A stretch of DNA of 64,000 nt from CBDDFS01 sp965227255 (lineage in GTDB: Bacteria; Bacteroidota; Bacteroidia; Flavobacteriales_E; Vicingaceae), in NCBI GenBank assembly GCA_965227255.1, contig CBDDFS010000005.1, forward strand, positions 111,766 through 175,765. The letters run 5' to 3'. A model generated the notes under the pieces. That model had not been told where the DNA came from and did no database searches. It worked only from the letters and a program-made list of their open reading frames with translations. The translations under genes and the position numbers were made by a program. Positions 26,809 through 35,761 of the stretch are shown in pieces; position 1 is the first letter of the stretch, and each line of letters begins with the position of its first letter.

Positions 26809-27856
26809 ATTCTTTCTTTTTTTCTCTTTCTTTTGGAATAGTCAAAGCTGCTTCCACGCTTCCTTCTTTTTCTTCAATAGAAAGGTTTGCGTTTTCACCA
26901 TAAAGCAATTTCAGTCTTTCATGTGATATTTTAAGACCAATACCCTTTCTTCCATTCCGATTTTCAGTGAAACTTCCTGTATTCTTAATCAAAATGTGCA
27001 GAACATCTCCTTCGCATGATGCCTTCAAAAGCAATTTACCTCCCCTTTCTAATTTGCTGATTCCATGTTTTATGCCATTCTCAACCAGTGTTTGAACCAG
27101 TAATGGAGGCACATTAAATTCACCACACTTTTCACCCAGCTCAATGTTATAATCAAGACGTTCCTCTAACCTTGCTTTTTCAAGTTCGAGATAATCACGA
27201 ACCAAAGACAACTCTTCCTCAAAAGGGATGGTTGGTTTCCTTTCAAGATACAGACTGCTTCTCAGAATATTTGATAACTGAGTAATGGCATTTTTTGCCT
27301 TTATCGGATTTTCGTCAACAAGAGCACGAATGCTATTCATTGAATTAAAAATGAAATGAGGGTTCAATTGAGATTTGATCTTATTCAATTCCATCTCATT
27401 AATGGTAGCTTGCCATTTCAGATTTTTGATCTCTTCTTTTCTGTAATTCTGGATAAAGTGGAAGGACCAGTATAGAAGAGTCCATAAGATAAAGAGAGCC
27501 GACAGGTTAATTAGCTGGAATAGAACATCCAAAGGATCGAATGAGATGGACTCACCCAGAATAATTACATCTGAAATGTAGGTGTGACTGATGAAAAATA
27601 TTGAAGCCAGGATCGCCGAAGCCAGTATCACCAGAGGTATGAGCACCGGAAGTTTGAACTTCAACCAGTTAAATCGAATGATAAAATTTCTATACAAATG
27701 AGAGGTAATGAGACCGATGAAGAAAGTAATGGCAAAATTGGAGTAGGTGATTGCATCGAACTCGAGGCCACTCATGCCATTAAATATGGCCATGAGGAAT
27801 ACATAAGCTCCCCATCCAATGAGCTGGCATGACCAATACAATCGCTTTTTTCTCAT
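26789..27856 (-). CDS. LytS-type sensor histidine kinase
   Basis: This 355-residue kinase has an N-terminal membrane region of about four helices (10-140), with no large sensor domain. The His_kinase (LytS/YehU) core carries the phospho-acceptor 'KSQLNPHFIFNSMNSIRALV' with HF near residue 167. The ATPase part has 'PPLLVQTLVENGIKHGIS' (N box) and 'GRKGIGLKISHERLKLLYG' (G box). The response regulator overlaps its 3' end by 20 bp. The stimulus is unknown. Confidence 0.93.
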   Translation of the reverse strand: MRKKRLYWSCQLIGWGAYVFLMAIFNGMSGLEFDAITYSNFAITFFIGLITSHLYRNFIIRFNWLKFKLPVLIPLVILASAILASIFFISHTYISDVIILGESISFDPLDVLFQLINLSALFILWTLLYWSFHFIQNYRKEEIKNLKWQATINEMELNKIKSQLNPHFIFNSMNSIRALVDENPIKAKNAITQLSNILRSSLYLERKPTIPFEEELSLVRDYLELEKARLEERLDYNIELGEKCGEFNVPPLLVQTLVENGIKHGISKLERGGKLLLKASCEGDVLHILIKNTGSFTENRNGRKGIGLKISHERLKLLYGENANLSIEEKEGSVEAALTIPKEREKKKEYESIDR

Positions 27857-27917
27857 TTTATCTTAAGAGAACAGTGAATTTACCGATAATTCCTTCTTTT
27901 TAGAAAATGCCAAGTAC

Positions 27918-27962
27918 CAAAGAGAGGCTTGTTGTGCGCTGAACAGGTAAAACCTCTCTTTG
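27918..27962. repeat. Perfect 10-bp inverted repeat in a divergent intergenic region
   Basis: CAAAGAGAGG (27918-27927) and CCTCTCTTTG (27953-27962) are separated by 25 nt. The pair lies between the sensor kinase start and acpH. No T-tract follows, so it is not an obvious terminator. It could be an operator, an attenuator or part of a small RNA. Confidence 0.5.
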
Positions 27963-28098
27963 ATATGAATAATGAACTTTCGCTGTCAATCATGTGTTAC
28001 TATGAAGAAGTAGTACTTGGCAATTCAAATATAAAATCAATTGAAAGGGCTCTGGCCATTATTACATCAATGGTCATATCTTTACACAAAAGGAAGTC

Positions 28099-28683
28099 TT
28101 GAATTATTTGGCTCATTTCTATCTTGCTGATAACGACGATGGATTGATCGTTGGCAATCTGCTCGCCGATTATGTTCGTGGGAAGAAATATCTTGAGTTG
28201 GATGAAGATTTTCAAAGGGGTGTGATACTGCATCGAAGTATTGATGACTTTACCGATAATCATCCTGAAGTTGAAAAAACCAAAGCGCGCCTTCGAGCCA
28301 AGTATCGTAAATATGCTCCTGTAATTTCAGATGTATTTTATGATTATTTTTTGGGAAGTGATTGGCAGGAATACAGCGATGTTGGACTTAAAAATTTCAC
28401 CCAGGAAATCTATTCCCGATTGAAAAAACATCAGCATTCATTTCCACTTCAAGCTCAAATGACTGTGGGATATATGTCGAAGAATGACTGGCTCTTTCAC
28501 TACTCTACCTATTGGGGAATTGAAATGGCATTGAAAGGACTGAGCAGGAGAGCAAGTTTCGATACAAATATGTATGAGGCCATTCAGGACTTGAAAGATT
28601 CAGAAGAAGAAATTCGAATTGAGTTTAAAAACTTCTTCAAGGACCTTAGAAATCATGTCAAAGAAAAAATCAAAGAATTGTAG
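28099..28683 (+). CDS. acpH: ACP phosphodiesterase (AcpH family)
   Basis: AcpH-type enzymes remove the 4'-phosphopantetheine arm from acyl carrier protein. The 194-residue protein begins 'MNYLAHFYLADNDDGLIVGN', the canonical AcpH opening, with the metal-binding region 'GVILHRSIDDFTDNHP' and 'ISDVFYDYFLG' of the HD-like fold. The start is a TTG, chosen because no ATG gives this N-terminus. A near-consensus TATCTTTA (28077-28084) lies 14 nt upstream. A 60-residue membrane protein gene starts directly after its stop. Confidence 0.87.
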   Translation: MNYLAHFYLADNDDGLIVGNLLADYVRGKKYLELDEDFQRGVILHRSIDDFTDNHPEVEKTKARLRAKYRKYAPVISDVFYDYFLGSDWQEYSDVGLKNFTQEIYSRLKKHQHSFPLQAQMTVGYMSKNDWLFHYSTYWGIEMALKGLSRRASFDTNMYEAIQDLKDSEEEIRIEFKNFFKDLRNHVKEKIKEL

Positions 28684-28866
28684 ATGTTTACCACCGGACG
28701 ATTAATCTTCACAAGTATTTTTATCCTTGTTTTCATTCTCGGAATGATATGGGCTTATAGAAAAGACCTGAAACAAATCAAAAAATGGTTTCCCAAACCA
28801 GGCGTTGTTCTGCTAAGTATTTTGGTAATACTTTTTATCTATTACGTATTCAGTAAAATGGTCTAG
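28684..28866 (+). CDS. Small two-helix membrane protein, function unknown
   Basis: This 60-residue protein has two hydrophobic helices (about 6-25 and 41-57) joined by a basic loop 'AYRKDLKQIKKWFPKPG'. The ATG follows the acpH TAG with no spacing, which supports it as a real coexpressed gene. I do not recognise a named family. The next gene is convergent, 24 bp away. Confidence 0.7.
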   Translation: MFTTGRLIFTSIFILVFILGMIWAYRKDLKQIKKWFPKPGVVLLSILVILFIYYVFSKMV

Positions 28867-28890
28867 GTTTATACTGAAACGACTCTAAAA

Positions 28891-29550
28891 TCAAGAATCT
28901 AAGACTTCATTGACCAACCATTTGAATTCATTGAGAATCATGGCTGTTGCACCCCAAATGGTATGACCTGAGTAAATTATGGCAGGCACTTCTTTCATCA
29001 AATATTTTGAAGTCACAACCTCGGTGTTTTGGAAGTATTTGTCCTCAAACATCTCAAAAAGATCGGCTTCAATAAGTTCCTGCACTTCTCTTCCATCAAG
29101 CACAAAATCAGGTCGATTTTCTGTATAAGCAAGAACAGGTGTAACCAGGGCCTTGCTCGGAGGAATATATAATTCACTCAGTTGTCCCAAGACATTTACA
29201 TTCTCTGGCAAAATGCCCATTTCTTCGTTGGCTTCTCTCAATGCCGTGTATAGAATATCGGGATCGTCATCCTCTTTTCTTCCTCCTGGAAAACTGACCT
29301 GCGCGCTATGGACACCTCCATAGTCTGGTCGAAGCATCAAGGCTGTGTGCACTTTATCCTGGTGAGGGTACATCAGGACCAATACACCTGAATACTTTGT
29401 ATCATTCCATTTTCTTGCCTCTTGAGGGAGCGGCCGATGTATCGGAGCCATTTGAACATGAGCTCTTTCACCAGGAAGAGACTGCTGCAACCTTTGTTCC
29501 AGCCTGGAAGCTAAATCGATAATCACTGGCGCATAGGTTTTGAGGACCAT
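28891..29550 (-). CDS. NUDIX hydrolase, probable CoA pyrophosphatase
   Basis: This 219-residue cytoplasmic hydrolase carries the Nudix box G-x5-E-x7-R-E-x2-E-E-x-G, beginning at 'GGRKEDDDPD' and ending 'ALREANEEMGI'. Upstream is 'SAQVSFPGG', and downstream 'SELYIPPSKALVTPVLAY'; this flanking pattern is typical of the CoA pyrophosphatase (NudL/YeaB) subgroup. It would cleave CoA or acyl-CoA to phosphopantetheine and 3',5'-ADP. It overlaps the end of the WG-repeat gene by 28 bp on the same strand, so it is probably translated from the same mRNA. Confidence 0.9.
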   Translation of the reverse strand: MVLKTYAPVIIDLASRLEQRLQQSLPGERAHVQMAPIHRPLPQEARKWNDTKYSGVLVLMYPHQDKVHTALMLRPDYGGVHSAQVSFPGGRKEDDDPDILYTALREANEEMGILPENVNVLGQLSELYIPPSKALVTPVLAYTENRPDFVLDGREVQELIEADLFEMFEDKYFQNTEVVTSKYLMKEVPAIIYSGHTIWGATAMILNEFKWLVNEVLDS

Positions 29551-31655
29551 ATAAATTTCTTTTCAAAAGGATCATACCAGGCCATGTCTTTTTCATTGAC
29601 CAATTGAATCAAAGGACCGGAACAGGGATAGATGTTCTCAAATCTTGGCTCAACCAAAACCTGATTATTTTCATCAACCAAGCCATATAAACTATCTCTT
29701 TTCATCATATAACATCCACAGTCCAGTTTTTCGAGTTCCTGATAAAAGAATGGAATGACCATCTCATTTTCTGTATTGATCACACCGTACAATCCATCAA
29801 ATGCTACAATGGCCAGGCTATCAGAAAACTCCTTGACCTCGTCATAATCATAAGGTATTTTCAATTTGACGTTCTGATCACAATAACCCCATTTACCTCT
29901 TCTTTTCACAGGGATCAAATCATTATAAACGGGCTTTACATCTTCAAAAATGGCTGGTAATAACTTCTTCCCAAGAGTATCGATCATACCAAATAGATTG
30001 TGCTTTTTAACAATAGCAACTCCATTTTCAAAATGTCCCCAATTCATCACGTCATGAGAGTAGTCCATCTGAATAGGAATTTTCTCACTTCCATTGTGGT
30101 CGAAATAACCATATTTCTCTCCTCTGACCACCAGACATCTATCTGAATTCAAAGGACCGATGTTATCGTATTCAACAGGAATTATCAGATTTCCTTTGTT
30201 ATTGAACATACCAAATTTCCAGTCCTTTCTAACTCTTGCTCTTCCTTGTACAAAGTTTTCCAGCCAATCATATTCTACCGGCACAATTTCGATTCCATAT
30301 TTATCAATAATGCCTTTGTATCCATCTTTTTCAACATAAGCGAAGCCATCTTCAAAATCTCCTGCGTAATCAAATTTGGGTTCAATGATCAGTCTTCCTT
30401 TCAAATCCACATAACCATATTTGTCGCCAAGTTTAACAGACGCCAGTCCCTGGCTGAAGCCATTGATTTCTTCATAGGTAATCGGAATCTCCAGTAAATC
30501 GGCCTTATTGATCATACCGTATTTGTCGTTCAAAGAAACTATGGCATAACCCTGGTAAAACTGCTCTGCTTCATCATATTTAAGAGGGATTACCATTTTC
30601 CCTGCTTTGTTAATGAAGCCAACTTTAAAATCTTTGCCAACCATAGCCAGACCATCCTGAAATTCTTCAACCCAGTCGAACTGAGGTTTGATCATCATGC
30701 TTCCTTCGTCATTAACAAATCCCCAGAGCCCATTGTCGCGGATTGGCAGGTAACGAACCTCTGATAACTCGTAGTCAACCATGATATCTTCCTGGAAAGG
30801 ATAATCCGGAAAATCAATGCGAAATTCGACAATCAGCTCCCTGGAATAATCCCGGTTATACAGTCGGTATAATTTCAACCAGGCATCACTAATATTTTTG
30901 TTTTCGGGATAATTCTTAATGAATGCATAATAATTTTCTACCGTATTCTCAGTAATAAAGATGTCGTAGATACTGTCCATGCATATTGATACATACGGAT
31001 TCTTTGGAAATTGTCGAACGAACTTTTCATAAGATTCAAGACTGGCATCTTGCGTTTTCTGTTCAAAAAGTCGACGTTCATACCTGGCCAATGCTTCCGG
31101 TCGCAAAGCTGACTTAGGATAGGTCTTCATGAATTCTGAATACGACCTGTACGTATTTTCACTTACAGCTATATCAAAAGCAATGCTATCGCGAATGGTT
31201 ATTGCCTCATCCACTTTATCACTGTACGAATACAATTCGATATAATGATTCATTCTGACCAGATCTGGATTTAAAATAGCTTCCTCATAAGCCATGCGAC
31301 CAACTAAAATTTTTTGTTCCAGTATGGTTTTTAAATCGATATCGAATTCCTTTAGTTTCTCCTTTTCCTTGTCAGATTCAAACTCATAGGTTTGTTCTGC
31401 AAGAAGAATATATGAAAGAGATGTATCGAGACTGTAAAATGGATTTTTCTTATTCGATCGGATAAGGCTAAGACCATATGCCGCGGCTGTCGGATCCGAC
31501 TTCATTGATTTTTCAAAGAGCCGTTTCGCTTCAAAATAATTATGGACTTTCAGAGCTTCAAAGGCTTTGTCGATCTTGCCTGCAAAAACCAATGCCGACA
31601 AACAAAGAATAAGAAGCAAAGTGCCTGCTTTCAGAAATGATCCTTTCAATTGCAT
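29523..31655 (-). CDS. WG-repeat protein with N-terminal helical region
   Basis: This is a 710-residue exported protein. A signal peptide ('LLLILCLSALVFAG') is followed by a helical, TPR-like region at about 25-290 ('HNYFEAKRLFEKSMKSDPTA'). Eleven WG repeats follow at about 310-690, with cores such as 'GLWGFVND', 'KVGFINK', 'KYGYVDL' and 'KWGYCDQ'. WG repeats form beta-propeller-like scaffolds, usually for protein binding. No enzyme motif was seen. The promoter element ends only 5 nt before the ATG. The NUDIX gene overlaps its 3' end, and another repeat-rich envelope protein lies 51 bp upstream. Confidence 0.9.
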   Translation of the reverse strand: MQLKGSFLKAGTLLLILCLSALVFAGKIDKAFEALKVHNYFEAKRLFEKSMKSDPTAAAYGLSLIRSNKKNPFYSLDTSLSYILLAEQTYEFESDKEKEKLKEFDIDLKTILEQKILVGRMAYEEAILNPDLVRMNHYIELYSYSDKVDEAITIRDSIAFDIAVSENTYRSYSEFMKTYPKSALRPEALARYERRLFEQKTQDASLESYEKFVRQFPKNPYVSICMDSIYDIFITENTVENYYAFIKNYPENKNISDAWLKLYRLYNRDYSRELIVEFRIDFPDYPFQEDIMVDYELSEVRYLPIRDNGLWGFVNDEGSMMIKPQFDWVEEFQDGLAMVGKDFKVGFINKAGKMVIPLKYDEAEQFYQGYAIVSLNDKYGMINKADLLEIPITYEEINGFSQGLASVKLGDKYGYVDLKGRLIIEPKFDYAGDFEDGFAYVEKDGYKGIIDKYGIEIVPVEYDWLENFVQGRARVRKDWKFGMFNNKGNLIIPVEYDNIGPLNSDRCLVVRGEKYGYFDHNGSEKIPIQMDYSHDVMNWGHFENGVAIVKKHNLFGMIDTLGKKLLPAIFEDVKPVYNDLIPVKRRGKWGYCDQNVKLKIPYDYDEVKEFSDSLAIVAFDGLYGVINTENEMVIPFFYQELEKLDCGCYMMKRDSLYGLVDENNQVLVEPRFENIYPCSGPLIQLVNEKDMAWYDPFEKKFIWSSKPMRQ

Positions 31656-31660
31656 TTCTG

Positions 31661-31668
31661 CAAAAGTA
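31661..31668 (-). promoter_or_regulatory. -7 promoter element (TACTTTTG) of the WG-repeat gene
   Basis: On the minus strand this is an exact TAnnTTTG match, with 5 nt to the ATG at 31655. It implies an essentially leaderless transcript. Confidence 0.55.
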
Positions 31669-31706
31669 CGAGATGTAAATCGGTTTAAATAATTGGAAAC
31701 GGAGAA

Positions 31707-33890
31707 TTAATTCTCTACTTGCTTATAGAAATTGACTGAGATCAGATCTTCCATGAAGATTCTTTCTCCATCATAGAATGGAATTACCCATGCATCGTCA
31801 GTTCCGGCAGCTCTGATCTTCTGTCGAAGAGCGTCTGCTTCGTTCAGGGTAGTGAATAGCCCCATCGTGAATCTTGTAATTCCATCAGGATAATCTCTAA
31901 TAAGCGCATCACCAAAAGAAGCAAGATGAGGGTATTTGAAATTCTGAGGGAATCTGTACGCTCCGATCTGAACTCTGTATTCTAGCTCATCGGCACAGTA
32001 TTCACCTATTTCACCTTTCAAATTATTGTAGTTCTGTACAATATTCAGGTCTTTTCCAATGAAAACTGAAAGATCAGGCACGTCACCACATGGATCTTCT
32101 GCCGGTGGTGGCGGAGGCGGTGGAACAACAACCACTTCTTCTTTCGGTGGTGGCGGAGGCGGAGGAACAACAACCACTTCTTCTTTCGGTGGTGGAGGTG
32201 GTGGCGGAGCTACGGCAGCCACAACTGCGGTTTCAATTGGTGTATTTTCTACTATTTCGTTTGCTTCAGCATATTCTTCAGTGTAGAGATATATGTTATT
32301 TGAAACTTCAATATATTCCTTCAATGTTGTCAGGTCAATTTCATCCTTATGGACCGGGTAATTTTCATTCTCCACTTCGATCGAATATTTTGACCCAGGT
32401 AACAAAGCAATTCGATATTCTCCGGAGGCAGAGTTTGAATAAAAGGTTCCGGCAGTTTTGTCATTGGTTTCATCCCAAATCCTGATTTCTGCTTTCACAG
32501 GCACATCGTCACCGTAAATAATTCCCAAAACAAGGGCAGCAATTGGTTGCAGATCTAGTTTACCCACATCCGGTGTAACCAAATAAATGTCTTGTTTACC
32601 ATGAGAATTTGGACCATATGCTGTAGAGTAATATCCTCTTCCTCCATCTGCGTTTGGCACATAAAACAGATCATCCTCTGTAGTATTCACTGGTGCACCC
32701 ATATTCACAGGAACCGACCATTCACCATCTTCAAATTGAGAAAAATAAACATCATATCCTCCCATGGAATTATGACCCTGAGAACTAAAATACAAGGTCT
32801 TTCTATCTAAGTGAAGATATGGCGAGTCATCATTTAGAGGTGTATTAATCACTGGTCCGAGGTTCGAAACATTCCCCCATGTACCATCTTCCTGCATTTC
32901 TGCTCTGTAAAGGTCTCTACCTCCCATTCCTCCGGGTTTGTCACTCGAGAAATATAATACCTGACCATCACTGGCAATGGTCATACTTCCTTCCCAATGC
33001 TTGGTATTCACATCACCTTCCAAAGCTTTTAGTTCACCCCATACCTTACCATCAAGGTGGGAATAAAAGATATCACCACCATTTTCCTGATCGAATTTGT
33101 AAAGGAATATAGTCTGGGCATCCAACGAGAGCGCAATACTTGCATCATCGAGATCAGAGTTGATTGAGATGCTCGTTGGTTCCAGCCACACATCCTCATC
33201 ATACATCCAATCATCAGGAGACTTAAATGAGATGTAGATATCTTCCGTATACCTTCCATGTTCGTCAGGTTCTCCTTTATCATTCAGCTTACCTCCAATA
33301 CTCTTCTCCCCCCTATATGTAAATACCATTCTAGATTCATCAGGAGTTACAATAGGGGAATATTCATCATCTTTTGAGTTGATAACCGGACCAAGATTAA
33401 TTACCCTTACATTTTGCAGGGTATCTTCAGTAAATTCTATTGAGTTCTTGCAATAACCGAGTAATTCATTGGCATCATCAATTCCCTGGTTGTCAATTTC
33501 ACCATCTCTTAGAATCTGATTCAGAATCTCAATTGCCTTTTCAAATTCGAGATTCTTGTAATACGCACGAGCTATATATAAGTCGATGAGCTTATTACTC
33601 GGATTGAGTTCTTTCGATTTCTCAAGATATTGAAGTGCTTCACCTGACTGATCGGGATCGTAAGTGTAGCAGATACCTACAACAAGGTTATAATATGAAT
33701 CATTTGGTTTGTTGGCGAGCAGTTGACTGAAATAAACAAGTGCCCCTTCATAGTCTTCCTTTTCAAAGAAAAATTCGCCGTCTTTCTCTAATTGCTTGAC
33801 TTCTTTTTTAGAGAGTTGTCCCTCCTGTGCGTTAAGATTCAGACTTAACACAGTGACTATGAGCACAAAGAGAGAGAGATGTTTCAGCAA
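31707..33890 (-). CDS. TPR-PD40-SPOR envelope protein
   Basis: This 727-residue periplasmic or outer-membrane protein starts at a TTG with signal peptide 'LSLFVLIVTVLSLNLNAQ'. It has TPR helices at about 25-150 and a PD40/WD40-like propeller at about 170-440 ('DDEYSPIVTPDESRMVFTYR', 'GEDIYISF'-type blades such as 'LYFSSDKPGGMGGRDLYRAE'). A carboxypeptidase-regulatory-like beta domain follows at about 455-540. A linker holds three runs of seven prolines separated by KEEVVVV. The C-terminal domain ('YRVQIGAYRFPQNF', 'RFTMGLFTTLNEADALRQKI') is SPOR-like and may bind denuded peptidoglycan. It resembles OmpA-family PD40 proteins but ends in SPOR instead of OmpA. Function is inferred from the domains. 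Confidence 0.88.
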   Translation of the reverse strand: MLKHLSLFVLIVTVLSLNLNAQEGQLSKKEVKQLEKDGEFFFEKEDYEGALVYFSQLLANKPNDSYYNLVVGICYTYDPDQSGEALQYLEKSKELNPSNKLIDLYIARAYYKNLEFEKAIEILNQILRDGEIDNQGIDDANELLGYCKNSIEFTEDTLQNVRVINLGPVINSKDDEYSPIVTPDESRMVFTYRGEKSIGGKLNDKGEPDEHGRYTEDIYISFKSPDDWMYDEDVWLEPTSISINSDLDDASIALSLDAQTIFLYKFDQENGGDIFYSHLDGKVWGELKALEGDVNTKHWEGSMTIASDGQVLYFSSDKPGGMGGRDLYRAEMQEDGTWGNVSNLGPVINTPLNDDSPYLHLDRKTLYFSSQGHNSMGGYDVYFSQFEDGEWSVPVNMGAPVNTTEDDLFYVPNADGGRGYYSTAYGPNSHGKQDIYLVTPDVGKLDLQPIAALVLGIIYGDDVPVKAEIRIWDETNDKTAGTFYSNSASGEYRIALLPGSKYSIEVENENYPVHKDEIDLTTLKEYIEVSNNIYLYTEEYAEANEIVENTPIETAVVAAVAPPPPPPPKEEVVVVPPPPPPPKEEVVVVPPPPPPPAEDPCGDVPDLSVFIGKDLNIVQNYNNLKGEIGEYCADELEYRVQIGAYRFPQNFKYPHLASFGDALIRDYPDGITRFTMGLFTTLNEADALRQKIRAAGTDDAWVIPFYDGERIFMEDLISVNFYKQVEN
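32104..32208 (-). repeat. 42-nt tandem repeat encoding a proline-rich linker
   Basis: Two 42-nt units (32104-32145 and 32146-32187) differ at one base and are followed by half of a third unit. They encode seven prolines plus KEEVVVV on the minus strand. Such a repeat is prone to length change by slippage. Confidence 0.9.
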
Positions 33891-34108
33891 ATCAATTTTC
33901 TTTGCGACTAAACTATTATAAATGAAAGGGGAGATTTATTAACACATTTTCAAGTTATTAACGTGGTTTTTAACATGGTTATCAAAAGCCTGCTCAAAAT
34001 CCAGGATGAATATTTGCAAGGAAGTTATCCTGAATAGTATTTTCCACTGAGAAGAAATCGACTGATTCCATTAAAAGCATACATTCGTTTTTCACTAAAC
34101 TTTTTATC

Positions 34109-34744
34109 ATGGAATTTCTGCCAGAAGACATTTCTAATTACGTAGACAATCACACAACCAAAGAATCAGATTTACTCAGTGAGCTGAATCGAGAGACATG
34201 GAGTAAGATGGTTCAGCCGAGAATGTTATCAGGACATCTTCAGGGTCGGGTTTTGAGTTTATTGAGTAAAATGATCAGACCAAAAAGAATCCTGGAGATC
34301 GGAACATTTACCGGTTACTCGGCTATTTGCCTGGCGGAAGGATTAGAATCAGATGGCAGGCTAATCACCATAGATATCAATGAGGAGTTTAAGGACATCA
34401 TTGAGAGGTATCTACAACAATCGCCTAATAGGGATCAAATTGATTTGAAAATTGGAAATGCTCTAGACATAATACCGGAATTGAATGAAAATTTTGACCT
34501 GGTATTCATCGATGCTGATAAAGAGAATTACATGAACTATTACGAACTGGTCATTGATAAATTGAATCCCGGCGGCTTTGTTATTGCCGACAATGTTCTT
34601 TGGAGTGGAAAGGTACTTGATGATAAAAGTGACGCAGAAACAGAAGCGTTGAAAGCATACAATATCAAGATCCATAATGATGATCGCGTAGAAAATGTAC
34701 TGTTCCCGATACGAGACGGATTAATGATCTGTAGAAAAAAATAA
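34109..34744 (+). CDS. Class I SAM-dependent O-methyltransferase
   Basis: This 211-residue soluble enzyme is of the caffeoyl-CoA/catechol O-methyltransferase type. The SAM motif is 'RILEIGTFTGYSAICLAEGL' near 66-85. The metal-binding core is 'DLVFIDADKENYMNYYEL', followed by 'LNPGGFVIADNVLWSGKV' and 'VLFPIRDGLMI'. All divalent-metal and SAM landmarks are present. The natural substrate is unknown. A near-consensus TACATTCG lies at 34080-34087. It is 3 bp upstream of the threonine aldolase gene, so the pair is probably an operon. Confidence 0.92.
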   Translation: MEFLPEDISNYVDNHTTKESDLLSELNRETWSKMVQPRMLSGHLQGRVLSLLSKMIRPKRILEIGTFTGYSAICLAEGLESDGRLITIDINEEFKDIIERYLQQSPNRDQIDLKIGNALDIIPELNENFDLVFIDADKENYMNYYELVIDKLNPGGFVIADNVLWSGKVLDDKSDAETEALKAYNIKIHNDDRVENVLFPIRDGLMICRKK

Positions 34745-34747
34745 ATA

Positions 34748-35761
34748 ATGATCGACTTAAGAAGTGATACGGTTACCAGACCAACGAAAGAAATGCTTGA
34801 ATACATGATGGAGGCAAAAGTTGGAGATGATGTTTTCAACGAGGACCCTTCCATTTTGGAACTTGAAAAAAAGGCAGCCAGGATCTTTAAGAAAGAAGCA
34901 GGCCTATTTTGCCCGTCAGGTACAATGACCAACCAAATAGGCATCAAGATCAATAGCAATCCACCCGGAGAATTAATCTGCGATGAACTCTCCCACATCT
35001 ATCAGTATGAAGGTGGTGGCATTTCTTTTAATTCCGGACTATCGGTGAACCTGCTGGAAGGTGACAGAGGTAGAATAAATATGAATATGGTTGAATCAGC
35101 CATTAATCCTGATGATGTTCATAAGGCACAGAGTCAACTTGTGAGCATAGAGAATACTTGCAACAAAGGAGGCGGAAGCATTTATTCCTTTAAAGACATG
35201 CAGGCTATCTCAGATTTTTGCAGACAGAATCACCTGCGATTACATCTTGATGGAGCGCGAATCTTCAATGCACTGGCAGAATCTGATTATCATGCAGAAG
35301 ACATTGGTCCATTGTTTGATACCATCTCTATTTGCCTCTCTAAAGGATTAGGTTGTCCTGTAGGTTCTGTTTTACTAGGTTCCAAAGAAGATATAAAGAA
35401 GGCAAGAAGAATTCGAAAAGTATTGGGTGGGGGCATGAGGCAGGCCGGATACCTGGCAGCAGCAGGCATCTATGCTCTCGATAATCATGTGAATAGATTA
35501 AAGGATGATCATAAAAAAGCCAGGGACATTGCTTCCCACCTGCAAGGTCTTTCTTATGTGAACGACGTTCTCCCTGCCGATACGAATATTGTGGTTTTCG
35601 AATTAGGAGGGAAATACACGACGAATGCATTTTTGGAAATATTGGAGGACAGAGGTGTCATGGCTGTGCCTTTTGGACCCCAATTAATTCGCTTTGTAAC
35701 TCATCTGGATTTTAGCGAGGATGAATTAACGGAACTGAAAAAGATCCTTTCTTCCCTTTAA
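34748..35761 (+). CDS. ltaE: Low-specificity L-threonine aldolase
   Basis: This PLP enzyme cleaves L-threonine and L-allo-threonine to glycine and acetaldehyde. The 337-residue protein starts 'MIDLRSDTVTRPTKEML', the classic family opening. It has 'GDDVFNEDPSILELE', 'AGLFCPSGTMTNQIGIK', 'LHLDGARIFNA' and the Schiff-base lysine in 'SICLSKGLGCPVGSVL'. Length is normal. It ends directly against the convergent pafA gene with no intergenic base. With glyA elsewhere in the window, it gives two routes to glycine. Confidence 0.95.
   Translation: MIDLRSDTVTRPTKEMLEYMMEAKVGDDVFNEDPSILELEKKAARIFKKEAGLFCPSGTMTNQIGIKINSNPPGELICDELSHIYQYEGGGISFNSGLSVNLLEGDRGRINMNMVESAINPDDVHKAQSQLVSIENTCNKGGGSIYSFKDMQAISDFCRQNHLRLHLDGARIFNALAESDYHAEDIGPLFDTISICLSKGLGCPVGSVLLGSKEDIKKARRIRKVLGGGMRQAGYLAAAGIYALDNHVNRLKDDHKKARDIASHLQGLSYVNDVLPADTNIVVFELGGKYTTNAFLEILEDRGVMAVPFGPQLIRFVTHLDFSEDELTELKKILSSL

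Noticed and set aside
27965..28102. 45-codon plus-strand frame directly upstream of acpH, ending in a TTGA overlap with the acpH start
   Set aside because: The product shows no signal peptide or recognisable motif, there is no consensus promoter before it, and a near-consensus -7 element for acpH lies inside it. It could be a leader peptide but I cannot support it.
32059..32286. Plus-strand glycine/threonine-rich frame opposite the polyproline linker
   Set aside because: It is the reverse complement of the proline-rich repeat of a well-supported minus-strand gene; the glycine runs are a shadow.
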